Positions 10,025 to 19,039 of a stretch of 29,962 nt of DNA are shown one piece after another; position 1 is the first letter of the stretch, and every line of letters starts with the position of its first letter. Below the pieces are notes generated by a model that saw only the letters and a program-made list of their open reading frames with translations, was not told the DNA's origin and searched no databases. The DNA lies in NCBI GenBank assembly GCA_019648995.1, contig BLXT01002329.1, positions 955,873 to 985,834 on the forward strand, read 5' to 3'. The position numbers and the translations under genes were made by a program. Source of the DNA: Plakobranchus ocellatus. Lineage: Eukaryota; Mollusca; Gastropoda; Plakobranchidae.

Positions 10025-13000
10025 GGTACCTTGGCTGGAACAGACAATGGCAATCATGTTTCTCCACTCAAACCTATCCTCAGTTAACCTTATAAAGTTG
10101 TTATTGCTACCCTTGCCTGTTGCCCATGACTTTAGATTTTCAATAAAAGTAATTCTTTTATCAAAAATCAAAATGCTATCTTTAAATTCCCATGTGTGTG
10201 TCAAGATTGATGTAAGGACATAAAGTTTGTTTTTCCCACCACAAAAATGTAAATTCTAAGCTTATACATCATCTTCATAACAAAAATATGTGTAAAATGT
10301 GACTGCCTAATTTATCCTGGTTTACTTACACGAAAAACACAAGGATAAGAGATCTAACCTTTTATATATATATTGTGTTTCATGATTAAAAAAAAAAATG
10401 AATATCCCTGAAAACGCCAAAAAATAATATGCCCTGTAGTTCATGTGTACACAAACCATTTTCCAATTGGCATGGTATCTGGCATCTAGTCAAAAACCAC
10501 ACTAGATCATATGGCCCCTTTTCAGTAACAGAATATTTTTTAAGAACACACTTGAAATGATGAGCTCTAAATGACTGCAAACAAATACCATTTGATAAAC
10601 AGATATCTCCTATTAGTAATTTTCTTTGATTAATAAGGCATTTGCCTAAAATGCACACAGAATTCACTTTGATTTTTAAATTAATCATTTTTGGTGAATA
10701 AAAACCTTCTTCAAAACAAAACTGTCTATCTGGTTTGACTGGGTTTAATCTTACAAAAGGGGATTTCCCTATACTTTTCTCTTACTTGGAAAAGAAAAGA
10801 GGGCCCAAGCTTCAAGTTTTAGACTTTTGGACAGTGTACTGGGTAGCTACTGACTCATTCAAGTCATACCACAGAGATAAATGTGGCGCTCTTTTTTACA
10901 AAAAATGAAGGGTGTCAGGGTGAATTTGTCTATAGATGGGCAGAGAAAGTCGACTCAAAGAAAGCAGTCCTTCATAAATATTACATTTTCTTCTTTTTCG
11001 CTTTGATAAAAAGAGGGTGTGTCACGAGAATCAGTTCATCAATCAATCAACTAAATTTTATGGCAGATGTCACACACTTATATAATAGTGTGTCTCATCC
11101 ACTCTAGAGAAGGTCTCATTAAGCAAACTTTAGAAATTTGGAAAAATGAAGTTTTTACCTAAAATTACTTTCCTCTCTGATTCATCACTTGGCACAGCCG
11201 ACAAATTGGCAAGAGATGTTAAAACACTGGCAGCTTCCTTCACGGTCAGCTGGTCCAGCCGCCGGCCGATAGAGTAGACGCAGGTTGACACCAAGTCTTC
11301 ACTCCTGCCTCTGCTTTTGCTTCTCTCGCCAGTCCAGCGGAGTAAAGACAAGGCATTGAGTATTGCACACAGCTGTGCTGGCAACAGGGCAGATCCTGCC
11401 AGTCTGAGGGTGAGTTGTGAGGTTGCGTTTTCCAACAGTACACGATGGTGCAAACTAAGTGTGGCCATCGCCTGAAATGAAAGCACAAAATTTCACATAG
11501 AATAAGTAAATGTGGCATATGTTTCCTTAAACTAACAATAATAATGATAATAAAAAAAGCAAAACTTAAAAAAAAGATTAACTAACGAGGTAAAAATGCA
11601 CGACTGTAGATAAAATGACATGTTCAAGGACTTTAAAATATATGCTTTCTTTCATCAGTATTTAAATGGAAAAGCTTTTCAATAACACAAAATATTTAAA
11701 TGTTTTTGCTTTTGTTTCATTTTATAAGTACATGATATTCAGTTGGCAACTCATTTCTTCTTCCTTTATTTAAACAAGATGTACCACAATGTGGAATCCA
11801 ATGTTTCAAGCAATGGAAAAAAAAAAGACATCATGGCTGATAAATGACCAACAATGAGCTATAATGATACTTTGATGGGTCTAGGTCTAGTGATACATTG
11901 ATGGACATAGATTAAAGTGACATAATGCTGGGCCAAGGCTAGCGATATGTTGACAGGCTAAGATTAAGTGATACATTGATGGGCCTACATGTAGTGACAT
12001 GTTCATATGCCTAGATCTAGTGACTCATTGATGGTCTTAGATCTAGTGATATGTTGGCTGGTCTGGGCCTAGCAAGACGTAGAAGGGCCTAGATCTAATG
12101 ATATGTTGATGGGCCTAGATTTATTAAAACACAAACAGGCCTAGATCTAGTGAAACTGAAATGCAGCATTCATTTTTCACGAAATTGCAACTTCTGAAAT
12201 ATGGAATACCCCTCTCGATTTGTAAAGCCCCCATTTTTTTTTTTTTTTGCATCCCTGAATAAACCAACAGAAAATAGCACATCTACATTTAACAATTTTA
12301 AGTTTGTATGTCTCATTACCTACAATTTCTTTGGGCTAACCATTATTTGAATGAATTAACAAATGTCTGAAGCAAATGAAAGCAGTCTAGTCCTCAGAAT
12401 TGATAGCACTAACAAAAGAACTACATTTCTGTTCAGATTATTTAATTTGTACCTGTAACAAATTGCACAGCTGTGGAACAGTGAAGGTGCTCAAATCATC
12501 TAGGGAGAGTCTATGCATGCATACATTCAGCAGTGGTTCATTTCGGCTGTTCCAACGTGACAGGAGCGACACAACTCTTGCCAAGTCCTTCACTTTTAGC
12601 TCATTAGCAAGGGAGATAGCTCTTGACTCTATATTTACATTGGCCAATGTAGAAACAGAGCGAGCATCCTCCTTATTTGCATTCGTCAAAGTTGCATGGT
12701 CAATTCTTTCCTTTATTTCTGTTGCAACATTTTGCTGGTCATTATCAACTGTCTCCTCACTCTTTGATTTAATATCTCTCTCAGTGTTTTTTCTGCCTTT
12801 CTTAGTGTCTTGATTTGACTTCTGCTCTTCTAACCTGGATTTTTGTCGTAGATGTTTGGAAGTCGTCTTGACCTAACACAAAAATGGAAAAAACGAAAAC
12901 CAAAAGAAAAATCAATTGCAAACATGCTCTTTGGGGGCGAAGGAAACAAACTGTTTAAAAATATGACAGATATGTATCGACTCCTAAATGAATATTTTTA

Positions 13001-16000
13001 GCTCTTCAGCATATAACTCATGCAAAGCAAAATGGAAAAGATTTGAACTTTTAATTTCAGATTTGTTTGTTGGGTCTAAAATTCAACCCTTTTAGGCTCT
13101 TGTCAAATGCAGAAAGCTCAAACCCACAACAGAAACATCCCTGGAAATTTCAGGTCAAACTAGCTTTTACTGTGCCACCAAAATCCCTTATTTTGAGGTA
13201 AAGCTTATTTTAAAAGATTGAGTTTCATTAAGACTTTTTGTTGACAAAACTGATACGCATGTTTTGTCATCAAGTGTTAAGTGTGCAAATGTAAGTGTAA
13301 GAAAACTGAATCTGTAAAAAATGTAATGTTTTAGGGGGAAAAAAAAATCCCCCCCAACAAAAAAAAAAAAGGATGCTCTTAAATGTTAGTCTTTAACTTA
13401 TTAAGTGAAACAGTTTTTTTAAGATTTGTGTGTGAAAATTACACTACTTTAAGGCAGATAGGTGGAGGCAAGAAGAACTTTTTTTCCAACCACAAAATGC
13501 ATGCCAGTAACTTACATCAAATAATTCATCCATCTGGAACATAAAGAAGACTAGATGCTTGGCCTCCACCTCATACCATCGTCTGTTTATTACAGCCATC
13601 ACTAGGGAACGTCGTGTCTCCACTCGTAATTCTGTCTGTGGCCCTATGGCCAAAAGCCGCACTACCTCAGCCACAATTCCTAGAGGCACCTGCATCACAT
13701 CTGAAGCTGTACTTTGCAGAACACGGTGAGTATGACTATCATCTGACACCTGAGTCAACAAAATTTTCAGAACTGCTAACCTCAACTCTGGGAGTGCAAG
13801 AGGGGTGAGCGAAAATTCCACAACATCGGATAAACTATCCGACACAATATCTTTGAGATCAAAAGGCTTGCCTTGCTTCTCTGCGTCTTTGATTTTCTTT
13901 TGCCACGAGATCAGTCGGAATTCACAATCTCTCCTAAAAGAAGGAGAGAAAATTCGCCTACTGGCACTGAGTAGCTCTTCAAAGTTGTCAGCTTGCGAGT
14001 ATTCAGGTACAGTAGATTGGATTTTTGACTGGGATGAAGTTGTTGACAAACTGCCACTCTCCTCACCAGATAACGTATCTTTTGAATCCCGTAAGAGCAA
14101 ACTTTCTGACGTGTTGCTAGCACTGTTCTATAGCATTGATAAAATAAACAGCAAAAAAATTGATGACATAAATCTGTTTCCATAAATCACATAAAAGAGG
14201 GCCCATGTTCATGCCGATTCTTTTGGAAATAAGGCAAAAAAGCAAATAAAATGGCTTGGTAGAACTGCTGCCTCTAAAAAAATTTTTTAGTACAGTTAAC
14301 TTTGAAAAGCCTTTTCTTCTTGAACAAAGCAATATAGGTTGATTTTTGTATATAACCAGTCCACGGTAAGGTAATCTCAGACTTTCAGGCTCTCCATCAG
14401 GCCAGGGCGCCTGTGGCAAAGCAATAAAGAATACACAGGAAAAAAACAATGACAATGTTGGTTTAGAGCACAACACATTGCTCTTTGAAAGCCTTTTCAT
14501 CTTGGATTAAGCAAGTTTTAGTATAGAGCACAACACCATTGTTCCTTTTTTTATTATTAAAAACTACCATCACAATAGTGATAAGGAAAAACAAATAATA
14601 TAATTAAAGATGGAACAAATCATTATTGTATAGATCAGCAGCAAGATTAAAACTTGATTAAACTAGAAAGATGCCTTTTCCGTGGAAACAGCACACCTTT
14701 ACTTTATCAATAAACAATAATTCACAGATAGGGGAGACTAACTTTAAAACAAAAAAAATTCCAAAAAAAAAAAAAAATGGGGAAAGGAAAAAATGAAACA
14801 CTCTAAAATGTAATATCAAGGTGCAGAAAATAGAAAAAGAAAACATGTAATTATTACTTTTATCAGAAGCAATAATAAACTTATGTTGCATTCTGGAATA
14901 GGTTATCCTGCTTGACAGATAGTGACTTTAACTTACAGCTTTAGAGTCTTTCGGGTTGGACAGGCAAGAGGCAGAACTTGAAAAATTGGTCTCCCTACCA
15001 GACAAAGACTTCCTCAGGGTGCTGCCGCTTCCATTTCTAATGCAAAAAAAAATTTTTTTTTCCGAAAAACAGAACAAAGTCACTACGAGTAAGCAAGACA
15101 TTCTTGTGATATAACAGTTAAAAAATTAACAACTTTAAATTAGATTGTCTTTTTTTCTGAAAATTGCTATTCTATGAACAAAGAATACGATTGCTAATTA
15201 AAACTTGTTTTAACAAACCTGAGCAACACAGAGTATATGTCCAAACAATTCACACTAAGGCTTTATCATGAAAGTAATCCATTTTCCATTTGTTATATTA
15301 CTGAAATCGATTTTTTTTTTAAAATGATAAAGCCTTAGAGCAAAATGTCTGTGTGTATGCTCTGTGTTGTCCGAATTTCTTAGAGTAAGTTTCTACCAAG
15401 TAAAAAGTTGGTAGTTATATTCTCTTACAGTACTAATTTCATTTCCTTGAGCCACCATAGCGTCTTCAAGCTCCTTAATTGATTTAATTGTTTCTCAGAG
15501 TGTGGTATTTCTTACTCTAAGAACAAGAAATTTAAACAAACTGACTGGCTATGATTAAAAAAATGGAACAAATTTATCATTAAAAATAAAACCGGGCAGC
15601 TATGAAGAATGGTGCTTACCATTTAGCATGTCCAAACAAAGCAAAAAATAAACTTTAACTTTGATACTCAGAAATAAAGAAGGAAACCCATAAAACTAGG
15701 TACATTTCAAATTGATTAGCACTACTTTGACAAAAAAAAAAAGGATTTCACAAAACCACGACGCCTTGAATTTACTACAACATATATTTGTCTTATCTAT
15801 TTCCAATTATGAAAAAAGAAAAATTTGGCTGGTCGCTTCCAAAACTATCACACACACATACACAAACACTCACTCCTCTTCTCTCTATATATAAGTAATT
15901 TTTTAAGTATTCAAAAGATTTACTACACTGAGGGTCCAGATAAGACAGAAAAAAAAAATGTATGTATGTCCCATGGCATTCATACTGAAAAATATTTAAA

Positions 16001-16086
16001 AGTCACCTGATCACTTGAGATGAGAGAAATCCCCAATGTTTTGACCCCCGGCTGGCTGTGGTGACCACTGCTCTGAGACTGGACAT
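4121..16086 (-). CDS. TBRG4: FASTK-family RNA-binding protein, TBRG4/FASTKD4-like (11 coding exons)
   Basis: Predicted mitochondrial RNA regulator. In vertebrates FASTKD4/TBRG4 acts in the matrix and stabilises or processes a subset of mitochondrial mRNAs. Joining the 11 exons listed separately gives 2,328 nt with no internal stop and matching phase at every junction: 775 residues against about 631 in human. In order: residues 1-30 basic and Ser-rich (MSSLRAVVTTASRGSK), presequence-like; 31-130 Ser-rich linker; about 140-264 helical region ending in NRRWYEVEAKHLV; 265-350 K/E/N/Q-rich spacer that largely explains the extra length; about 350-500 FAST_1-like helices (LARVVSLLSRWNSRNEPLLN); about 510-605 FAST_2-like, with LAQINLAAKLELRDYTGP matching the human LLHINATALLEYPEYSGP stretch; about 677-735 RAP domain; 736-775 Ser/Thr-rich tail. 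Other FASTKD paralogues are possible, but the FAST_2-to-RAP region resembles TBRG4 most. Introns have GT-AG ends. Confidence 0.85.
4307..5450 (-). other. TBRG4: TBRG4-like intron 10
   Basis: Very AT-rich with T runs (4,731-4,743, 4,981-5,020). No embedded feature recognised. Confidence 0.6.
5451..5565 (-). CDS. TBRG4: TBRG4-like coding exon 10 (RAP domain, residues 676-714)
   Basis: Acceptor TTTTCTCTACAG, donor CAG|GTGGGT, phase 2 to 0. It encodes LAILHIPFAGVNSPEEIPTG followed by LYQMTARHLSLLGYTPVQ, matching human RLAFLRWEFPNFN and VLARRHIVAAGFLIVDV. RHL..LGY is the core of the RAP fold. A second AG five bases inside (ATTAG) is a possible alternative acceptor but breaks phase with exon 9. 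Confidence 0.9.
5661..5802 (+). ncRNA. Candidate H/ACA-like structured RNA in TBRG4-like intron 9
   Basis: A GC-richer island in an AT-rich intron. On the plus strand TGCAG (5,661) pairs with CTGCA (5,706-5,710), enclosing CTCTA/TAGAG and CCAAA/TTTGG helices. AGAGGA at 5,712-5,717 fits the H box (ANANNA). A second region closes with GAAC (5,735-5,738) and GTTC (5,792-5,795), followed one base later by ACA at 5,797-5,799. That order and the ~142-nt length suit an H/ACA snoRNA. Against it: this strand is antisense to the host, where intronic snoRNAs normally lie in sense, and the pocket geometry is imperfect. It could instead be a repeat fragment. Confidence 0.27.
6283..6495 (-). other. 71-codon open frame of coding-like composition in TBRG4-like intron 9
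   Basis: Not recognised. A stop-to-stop frame on the minus strand, GC-richer than its surroundings, with a balanced sequence: FWLMKGSRGFIRHQQLF, then RIKRMFDRDPLGMREKLPVE. There is no usable acceptor in phase with the host gene, so it is probably not a TBRG4 exon. It could be a decayed coding fragment or part of a repeat next to the B-box-bearing segment at 6,474-6,610. Confidence 0.3.
6474..6610 (+). mobile_element. Possible degenerate tRNA-derived SINE
   Basis: GTGGTGAGGTGGGTAGCA resembles a tRNA 5' end and GGTTCAAACCC at 6,530-6,540 resembles a B box. The A box is poor and no flanking duplication was seen. Confidence 0.3.
6777..6870 (-). CDS. TBRG4: TBRG4-like coding exon 9 (residues 645-676)
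   Basis: Acceptor TTTTTTAATCCCTTCAG, donor AG|GTCAGT. Phase is 1 to 2, exactly what the neighbours need: without this exon, exon 8 joined to exon 10 gives an immediate stop. It encodes EALMCANHEGEVRPL, comparable to human DAEVLLDSDGEFLPV just before the RAP domain. Confidence 0.8.
7074..7267. repeat. Tandem repeat, ~81-bp unit, about 2.4 copies
   Basis: Units start near 7,074, 7,155 and 7,236. They share GAGAC(A)TGGTCAAGC, CTAAACTCATTTTGAAAAG and AATTTGTAGTAAATG. The last partial copy ends close to the donor of TBRG4-like exon 8. Confidence 0.8.
7282..7402 (-). CDS. TBRG4: TBRG4-like coding exon 8 (residues 605-645)
   Basis: Acceptor GAATCATTTCAG, donor CAG|GTTGGT (the weakest donor of the gene), phase 0 to 1. 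It encodes KAALVNTLRKFVDLMTYVDL, matching human LQKELQETLKGLLGS by position. The last partial copy of an ~81-bp tandem repeat ends about 15 bp from the donor. Confidence 0.85.
7984..8117 (-). CDS. TBRG4: TBRG4-like coding exon 7 (residues 560-604)
   Basis: Acceptor CTCCAATTGTAG, donor GCG|GTACGT, phase 1 to 0. It encodes KLAQINLAAKLELRDYTGPT, the strongest local match to human TBRG4 (KLLHINATALLEYPEYSGPL). Confidence 0.9.
8232..8469. repeat. Tandem duplication, 119-bp unit, two copies
   Basis: Copy 1 at 8,232-8,350, copy 2 at 8,351-8,469, both starting AACATGAATG and ending GACATCTAGCTATTGAA(A). Only about half a dozen mismatches, so the duplication is recent. Confidence 0.9.
9062..9114. repeat. 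(AT)n microsatellite
   Basis: About 26 uninterrupted AT dinucleotides within TBRG4-like intron 6. Confidence 0.95.
9492..9644 (-). CDS. TBRG4: TBRG4-like coding exon 6 (residues 509-560)
   Basis: Acceptor GATTTTCCACAG, donor G|GTGAAA, phase 1 to 1. It encodes RIHCVWCLSVLQSLEPA and AQMVLNSQFVGEVL, aligning by eye to human VDLVWALCVLQ and LQAVLHPEFHIQFL. This is the start of the FAST_2-like region. Confidence 0.88.
9645..11158 (-). other. TBRG4: TBRG4-like intron 5
   Basis: Holds a (CAT)n tract at 9,998-10,024. Short ORFs on both strands show no recognisable product. Confidence 0.6.
9998..10024. repeat. (CAT)n microsatellite
   Basis: About nine CAT units; the source of a His-run in an otherwise meaningless plus-strand ORF. 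Confidence 0.9.
11159..11471 (-). CDS. TBRG4: TBRG4-like coding exon 5 (residues 405-509)
   Basis: Acceptor CTTTCATTTCAG, donor G|GTAAAA, phase 0 to 1. It encodes AMATLSLHHRVLL, LPAQLCAILNALSLLRW and LDQLTVKEAASVLTSLANL, paired amphipathic helices typical of the FAST_1 region. GC content is clearly above the flanking introns. Confidence 0.9.
11874..12159. repeat. Minisatellite, 26-bp unit, about 11 degenerate copies
   Basis: The repeating pattern is GATGGGCCTAGATCTAGTGATATGTT. Copies begin near 11,874, 11,900, 11,927, 11,952, 11,978, 12,004 and onward. Each holds a near-palindromic core, CTAGATCTAG in the best copies. Located in TBRG4-like intron 4. Confidence 0.85.
12453..12872 (-). CDS. 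TBRG4: TBRG4-like coding exon 4 (residues 265-404)
   Basis: 140 codons, phase 0 to 0; acceptor TTTTTGTGTTAG, donor CAG|GTACAA. The first ~70 residues are a charged K/E/Q/N-rich spacer with no counterpart recalled from human TBRG4. The second half carries the repeat-like helices AISLANELKVKDLARVVSLL and SRNEPLLNVCMHRLSL, comparable to human ELRKVLVMLAAQSRRSVPLLRAI. Confidence 0.88.
12873..13515 (-). other. TBRG4: TBRG4-like intron 3
   Basis: AT-rich, with an A/G/C homopolymer patch around 13,334-13,371. Nothing functional recognised. Confidence 0.6.
13516..14127 (-). CDS. TBRG4: TBRG4-like coding exon 3 (residues 61-264)
   Basis: The longest exon, 204 codons, phase 0 to 0. Acceptor ATCAATGCTATAG, donor GAT|GTAAGT. 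It encodes a Ser/Glu-rich start (SLLLRDSKDTLSGEE), then helices with LLSASRRIFSP and LVMAVINRRWYEVEAKHLVF. The latter resembles the RRWTEIEDSHTLV helix of human TBRG4. Confidence 0.88.
14128..14936 (-). other. TBRG4: TBRG4-like intron 2
   Basis: AT-rich. GAGCACAACA(C) occurs twice (14,466 and 14,526), part of a weak ~60-bp duplication. No gene seen. Confidence 0.5.
14937..15036 (-). CDS. TBRG4: TBRG4-like coding exon 2 (residues 27-60)
   Basis: The acceptor is TTTTTTTTTGCATTAG and the donor GCT|GTAAGT. The only open phase is 2 to 0. It encodes a Ser-rich linker beginning NGSGSTLRKSLSGRE. The exon was found by phase logic rather than strong conservation; the splice sites are very good. Confidence 0.7.
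15224..15369. repeat. Imperfect palindrome with 46-base arms (foldback element)
   Basis: Left arm 15,224-15,269 and right arm 15,324-15,369 are equal in length. The outer 10 bases (CAACACAGAG / CTCTGTGTTG) and inner 15 bases (CTAAGGCTTTATCAT / ATGATAAAGCCTTAG) are perfectly complementary; the middle 21 are about half matched. The loop is 54 bases. Confidence 0.8.
15377..15523. mobile_element. 147-bp MITE-like element with terminal inverted repeats
   Basis: TTCTTAGAGTAAG at 15,377-15,389 is the exact reverse complement of 15,511-15,523, and the match continues inward with TACCA/TGGTA. The interior has a short minus-strand coding-like stretch (IKELEDAMVAQGNEIST) interrupted by stops. No clear target-site duplication was found. 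It starts seven bases after the preceding palindrome. Confidence 0.55.
16007..16086 (-). CDS. TBRG4: TBRG4-like coding exon 1 (residues 1-27), start codon
   Basis: ATG at 16,086-16,084. Acceptor GTGGTCAG ends at 16,094, so eight 5' UTR bases precede the ATG. The donor is AG|GTGACT (phase 2). The encoded start, MSSLRAVVTTASRGSKHWGF, has Arg/Lys/Ser/Thr and no acidic residues, as expected of a mitochondrial presequence. The phase joins exactly to the next exon (AG+A gives Arg). Confidence 0.75.
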
Positions 16087-16094
16087 GATGTCAC

Positions 16095-17873
16095 TGACCA
16101 CAAAATATGGAAAAAGAAAACAAACATCGATAATAAAAACATGCACTTACAGTAACAGAAATAAACAAAAAAAAAATTAATCAGTCTGAATAATAGTGAT
16201 ATTAATATTTCTGAAAGAAAATGTTTTAGTCAACTTGTAATATTTTAGTTCAACTATACAATGGTAATTCTCAATGCATTTCAGATGACCAAAAACATGC
16301 ACATACAAAGATGGAGCATGGCTGGCTTATATCTGAGAAAAACATCATGAAACCAAAAATTACATGTCCAATTTACATCAACTGCAGATTACAGATCGAA
16401 AGAGTGATATTGATACGGATGAGAAAAAGGAGATTGGAGAAATCAATATGAAATGGTTAAGAAATCTGTTCATCATAACAGTGAAAAAGGCCTTCTTGCT
16501 GTTTATATGATGAAAATTACAAACTTTACTGTAAGTTTACCTCCCTCAATTTTTTTTTTTTTTAATCTAGATGTACTGTTAACTAATTTATGGGAATGGT
16601 TTGCTTGAGCTTTTCAAAACACCACTTATACAGCTGTTTAACTTTGCACTTAGATGGTTAATTGAGATGCCTGAAATTTAGGCAATTTTTTTTTTGTGTG
16701 ATGGCATGGAAAGATATTGAATGGGGTCCCTGATTTAATAAAAAATGCTTTGATCCACTGTTAATTAGTAATTCTCCATTAATTTCAAAGCTCATAAATA
16801 TTTTTTTACATACTTTAAGTGTGGTTGTAAAGTAAAACAATTTGTTTGGATGTTTTGTACCTGAGACCATCAATACACTTCTGTCTTCAACATGTGAACT
16901 GGATGCAAAGATAACGGTGACAAAAACAAGTATTTCAGAGATGTTTTAGAACCTCATGGAGAGATTCAATATTTCTAGTCTGACAAATCATTTTAAGATG
17001 AAGAATGTTTATGCATTTGAATAAAAATGAGATAAAAGACACTTAAAGGAAAAAATCTGAAAAGAGATGAAAATTAAAGCACAGGAAAATCAAAGGTAGG
17101 AAAAGGTCAGAACGCTATGCATTAAAGACAAAGATATTGAGGTAACCTGGATGGCGAATAAAAAATAAATAAATAGAGGCCAGACAGTGGTGCTCATTCT
17201 GTGATAGATTACAAACAGTTGGCTACATGCTCCACAATGGCTTAATGTTAACAGTGGGTTAAGAATCCAAAACTGTTGTCTCTTTCTGAATCTTTAAAAA
17301 CAGTGAACATGACATTTTTAAAATTTGTTTTCGCAAGATATATTTGTCACGGTAAACTTGTAATCATTTACAGTGCAGTATTCTTTGCATACGAATATCA
17401 AATGCCAACATGAGATTAAATATGTTGTGAATCCGAATCTAGATTCATAATTTAGAAATGCATTTAGTAATGGTTCCTTGCTTAGGGTGCTGCACGGTTG
17501 ACCTGATTAAGGCAAACCCAAACCTAAAAAATATAATAAAATTAATCTCGATTTATGCTTAAAAAATGAAATGTCATCTCTTAAAATTTGAATCTACCGT
17601 GTAGGCCTATAGATACATTTTATAGGCCTATCGGTTGTTCAGTTCAATTTACTACAATCATTACCTCTTCGGATCTAAGGTGGCTTACCGAATGGTTGGA
17701 AAACAAAATAATGCCCCACAATTAAAAATTTAAAATCTTTCTAAAATCTGTAAAACATGAATTTAGCCATTACTAAATTTTATATAGGTCTTTCTAGGTT
17801 ACAAGTTTGATCTTCAGGTGTGAATTGAAATACCATGTTACTTACTTATCTAATGGCAAATGTTTTTACTTAC
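16095..17873 (-). other. TBRG4: First intron of the TBRG4-like gene (5' UTR intron)
   Basis: AT-rich; no embedded gene recognised. A short hairpin, TAGGCCTATA/TATAGGCCTA, lies near 17,603-17,630. Confidence 0.5.
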
Positions 17874-17960
17874 CTGCCCTTGATAGGACAAATGAGGTTT
17901 TTCGCCGGTCCAGTTTCACTTTCGTTTTTGCGCCGAAAAATCTTCCGCTAGCATTAGTAT
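17874..17960 (-). other. TBRG4: Non-coding first exon of the TBRG4-like gene (5' end approximate)
   Basis: The minus strand reads GGGCAG|GTAAGTAAAA at 17,880-17,865, a near-perfect donor. The coding ATG exon is preceded by a good acceptor at 16,094-16,095, so a spliced 5' UTR is the simplest model. The sequence just upstream is locally more GC-rich and CpG-containing than the introns (TTTTTCGGCGCAAAAACG on the minus strand). The transcription start cannot be placed from sequence; the upper limit given is a guess. Confidence 0.5.
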
Positions 17961-19039
17961 GATTTCGGCTGATAAGAAAACTGTACACATACTGATACTG
18001 GTAGGCTACCGAGGTCAAGGCCAAGGATTTCATTGCCAAACAGACACCAGCACCAGGTCTATAGGGCCAGTATTATGCTCTAGTTTTTGTACATTCTTTA
18101 TCTCTGTAAGGTCAGTGCGGCATGTAGGGTGAAATTCGGTCTGGACACAAGCAAAACACCTAACACACAGCATACAGTGCAGCATAACGTTAGTGTGATT
18201 TTGTGGCTTTAGCACCGTAGCATTTCATGTGGCATTTTACTTTTGGAATCTTTAGCACACTATCACATNNNNNNNNNNNNNNNNNNNNNNNNNNNNNNNN
18301 NNNNNNNNNNNNNNNNNNNNNNNNNNNNNNNNNNNNNNNNNNNNNNNNNNNNNNNNNNNNNNNNNNNNNNNNNNNNNNNNNNNNNNNNNNNNNNNNNNNN
18401 NNNNNNNNNNNNNNNNNNNNNNNNNNNNNNNNNNNNNNNNNNNNNNNNNNNNNNNNNNNNNNNNNNNNNNNNNNNNNNNNNNNNNNNNNNNNNNNNNNNN
18501 NNNNNNNNNNNNNNNNNNNNNNNNNNNNNNNNNNNNNNNNNNNNNNNNNNNNNNNNNNNNNNNNNNNNNNNNNNNNNNNNNNNNNNNNNNNNNNNNNNNN
18601 NNNNNNNNNNNNNNNNNNNNNNNNNNNNNNNNNNNNNNNNNNNNNNNNNNNNNNNNNNNNNNNNNNNNNNNNNNNNNNNNNNNNNNNNNNNNNNNNNNNN
18701 NNNNNNNNNNNNNNNNNNNNNNNNNNNNNNNNNNNNNNNNNNNNNNNNNNNNNNNNNNNNNNNNNNNNNNNNNNNNNNNNNNNNNNNNNNNNNNNNNNNN
18801 NNNNNNNNNNNNNNNNNNNNNNNNNNNNNNNNNNNNNNNNNNNNNNNNNNNNNNNNNNNNNNNNNNNNNNNNNNNNNNNNNNNNCAAAAAATTATCATCA
18901 TTTAATTGAGAAAAGTGACTTTAAACAGTATAATAATGTTAGTTAAATCCTCATATTGAGTGGAGGAAAACGCATCCATCTTCACAGGTCAGCATCTTTA
19001 TTGAACTGTGAGCAACAACTTCGCTTCTGGTTGTTAGCT
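17875..19039. promoter_or_regulatory. Shared intergenic promoter region of divergent TBRG4-like and XYLB genes
   Basis: The two genes point away from each other from this ~1.1-kb interval. The TBRG4-like side has a CpG-containing, GC-richer patch (17,895-17,960); the minus strand includes GCGGAAG, an ETS-like motif. Most of the interval next to XYLB is an unsequenced gap, so core elements cannot be listed. Confidence 0.45.
18269..18884. other. Assembly gap (616 N)
   Basis: An unbroken run of N. It yields false open frames on both strands that carry no information. Confidence 1.

Noticed and set aside
9975..10223. ORF with a poly-His run
   Set aside because: Created by the (CAT)n microsatellite; no other support.
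11246..11518. Second minus-strand ORF overlapping TBRG4-like exon 5
   Set aside because: A shadow frame of the real exon.
15421..15500. Possible extra TBRG4-like exon (IKELEDAMVAQGNEIST) with acceptor and donor motifs
   Set aside because: Phase is incompatible with both neighbours and it lies inside the inverted-repeat element.
18227..18946. Long open frames across the N gap on both strands
   Set aside because: They exist only because N contains no stop codons.
18956..19039. Upstream in-frame ATG that would extend XYLB by 28 residues
   Set aside because: The extension has no similarity to xylulokinases and the ATG at 19,040 matches the human start position; it may be 5' UTR.
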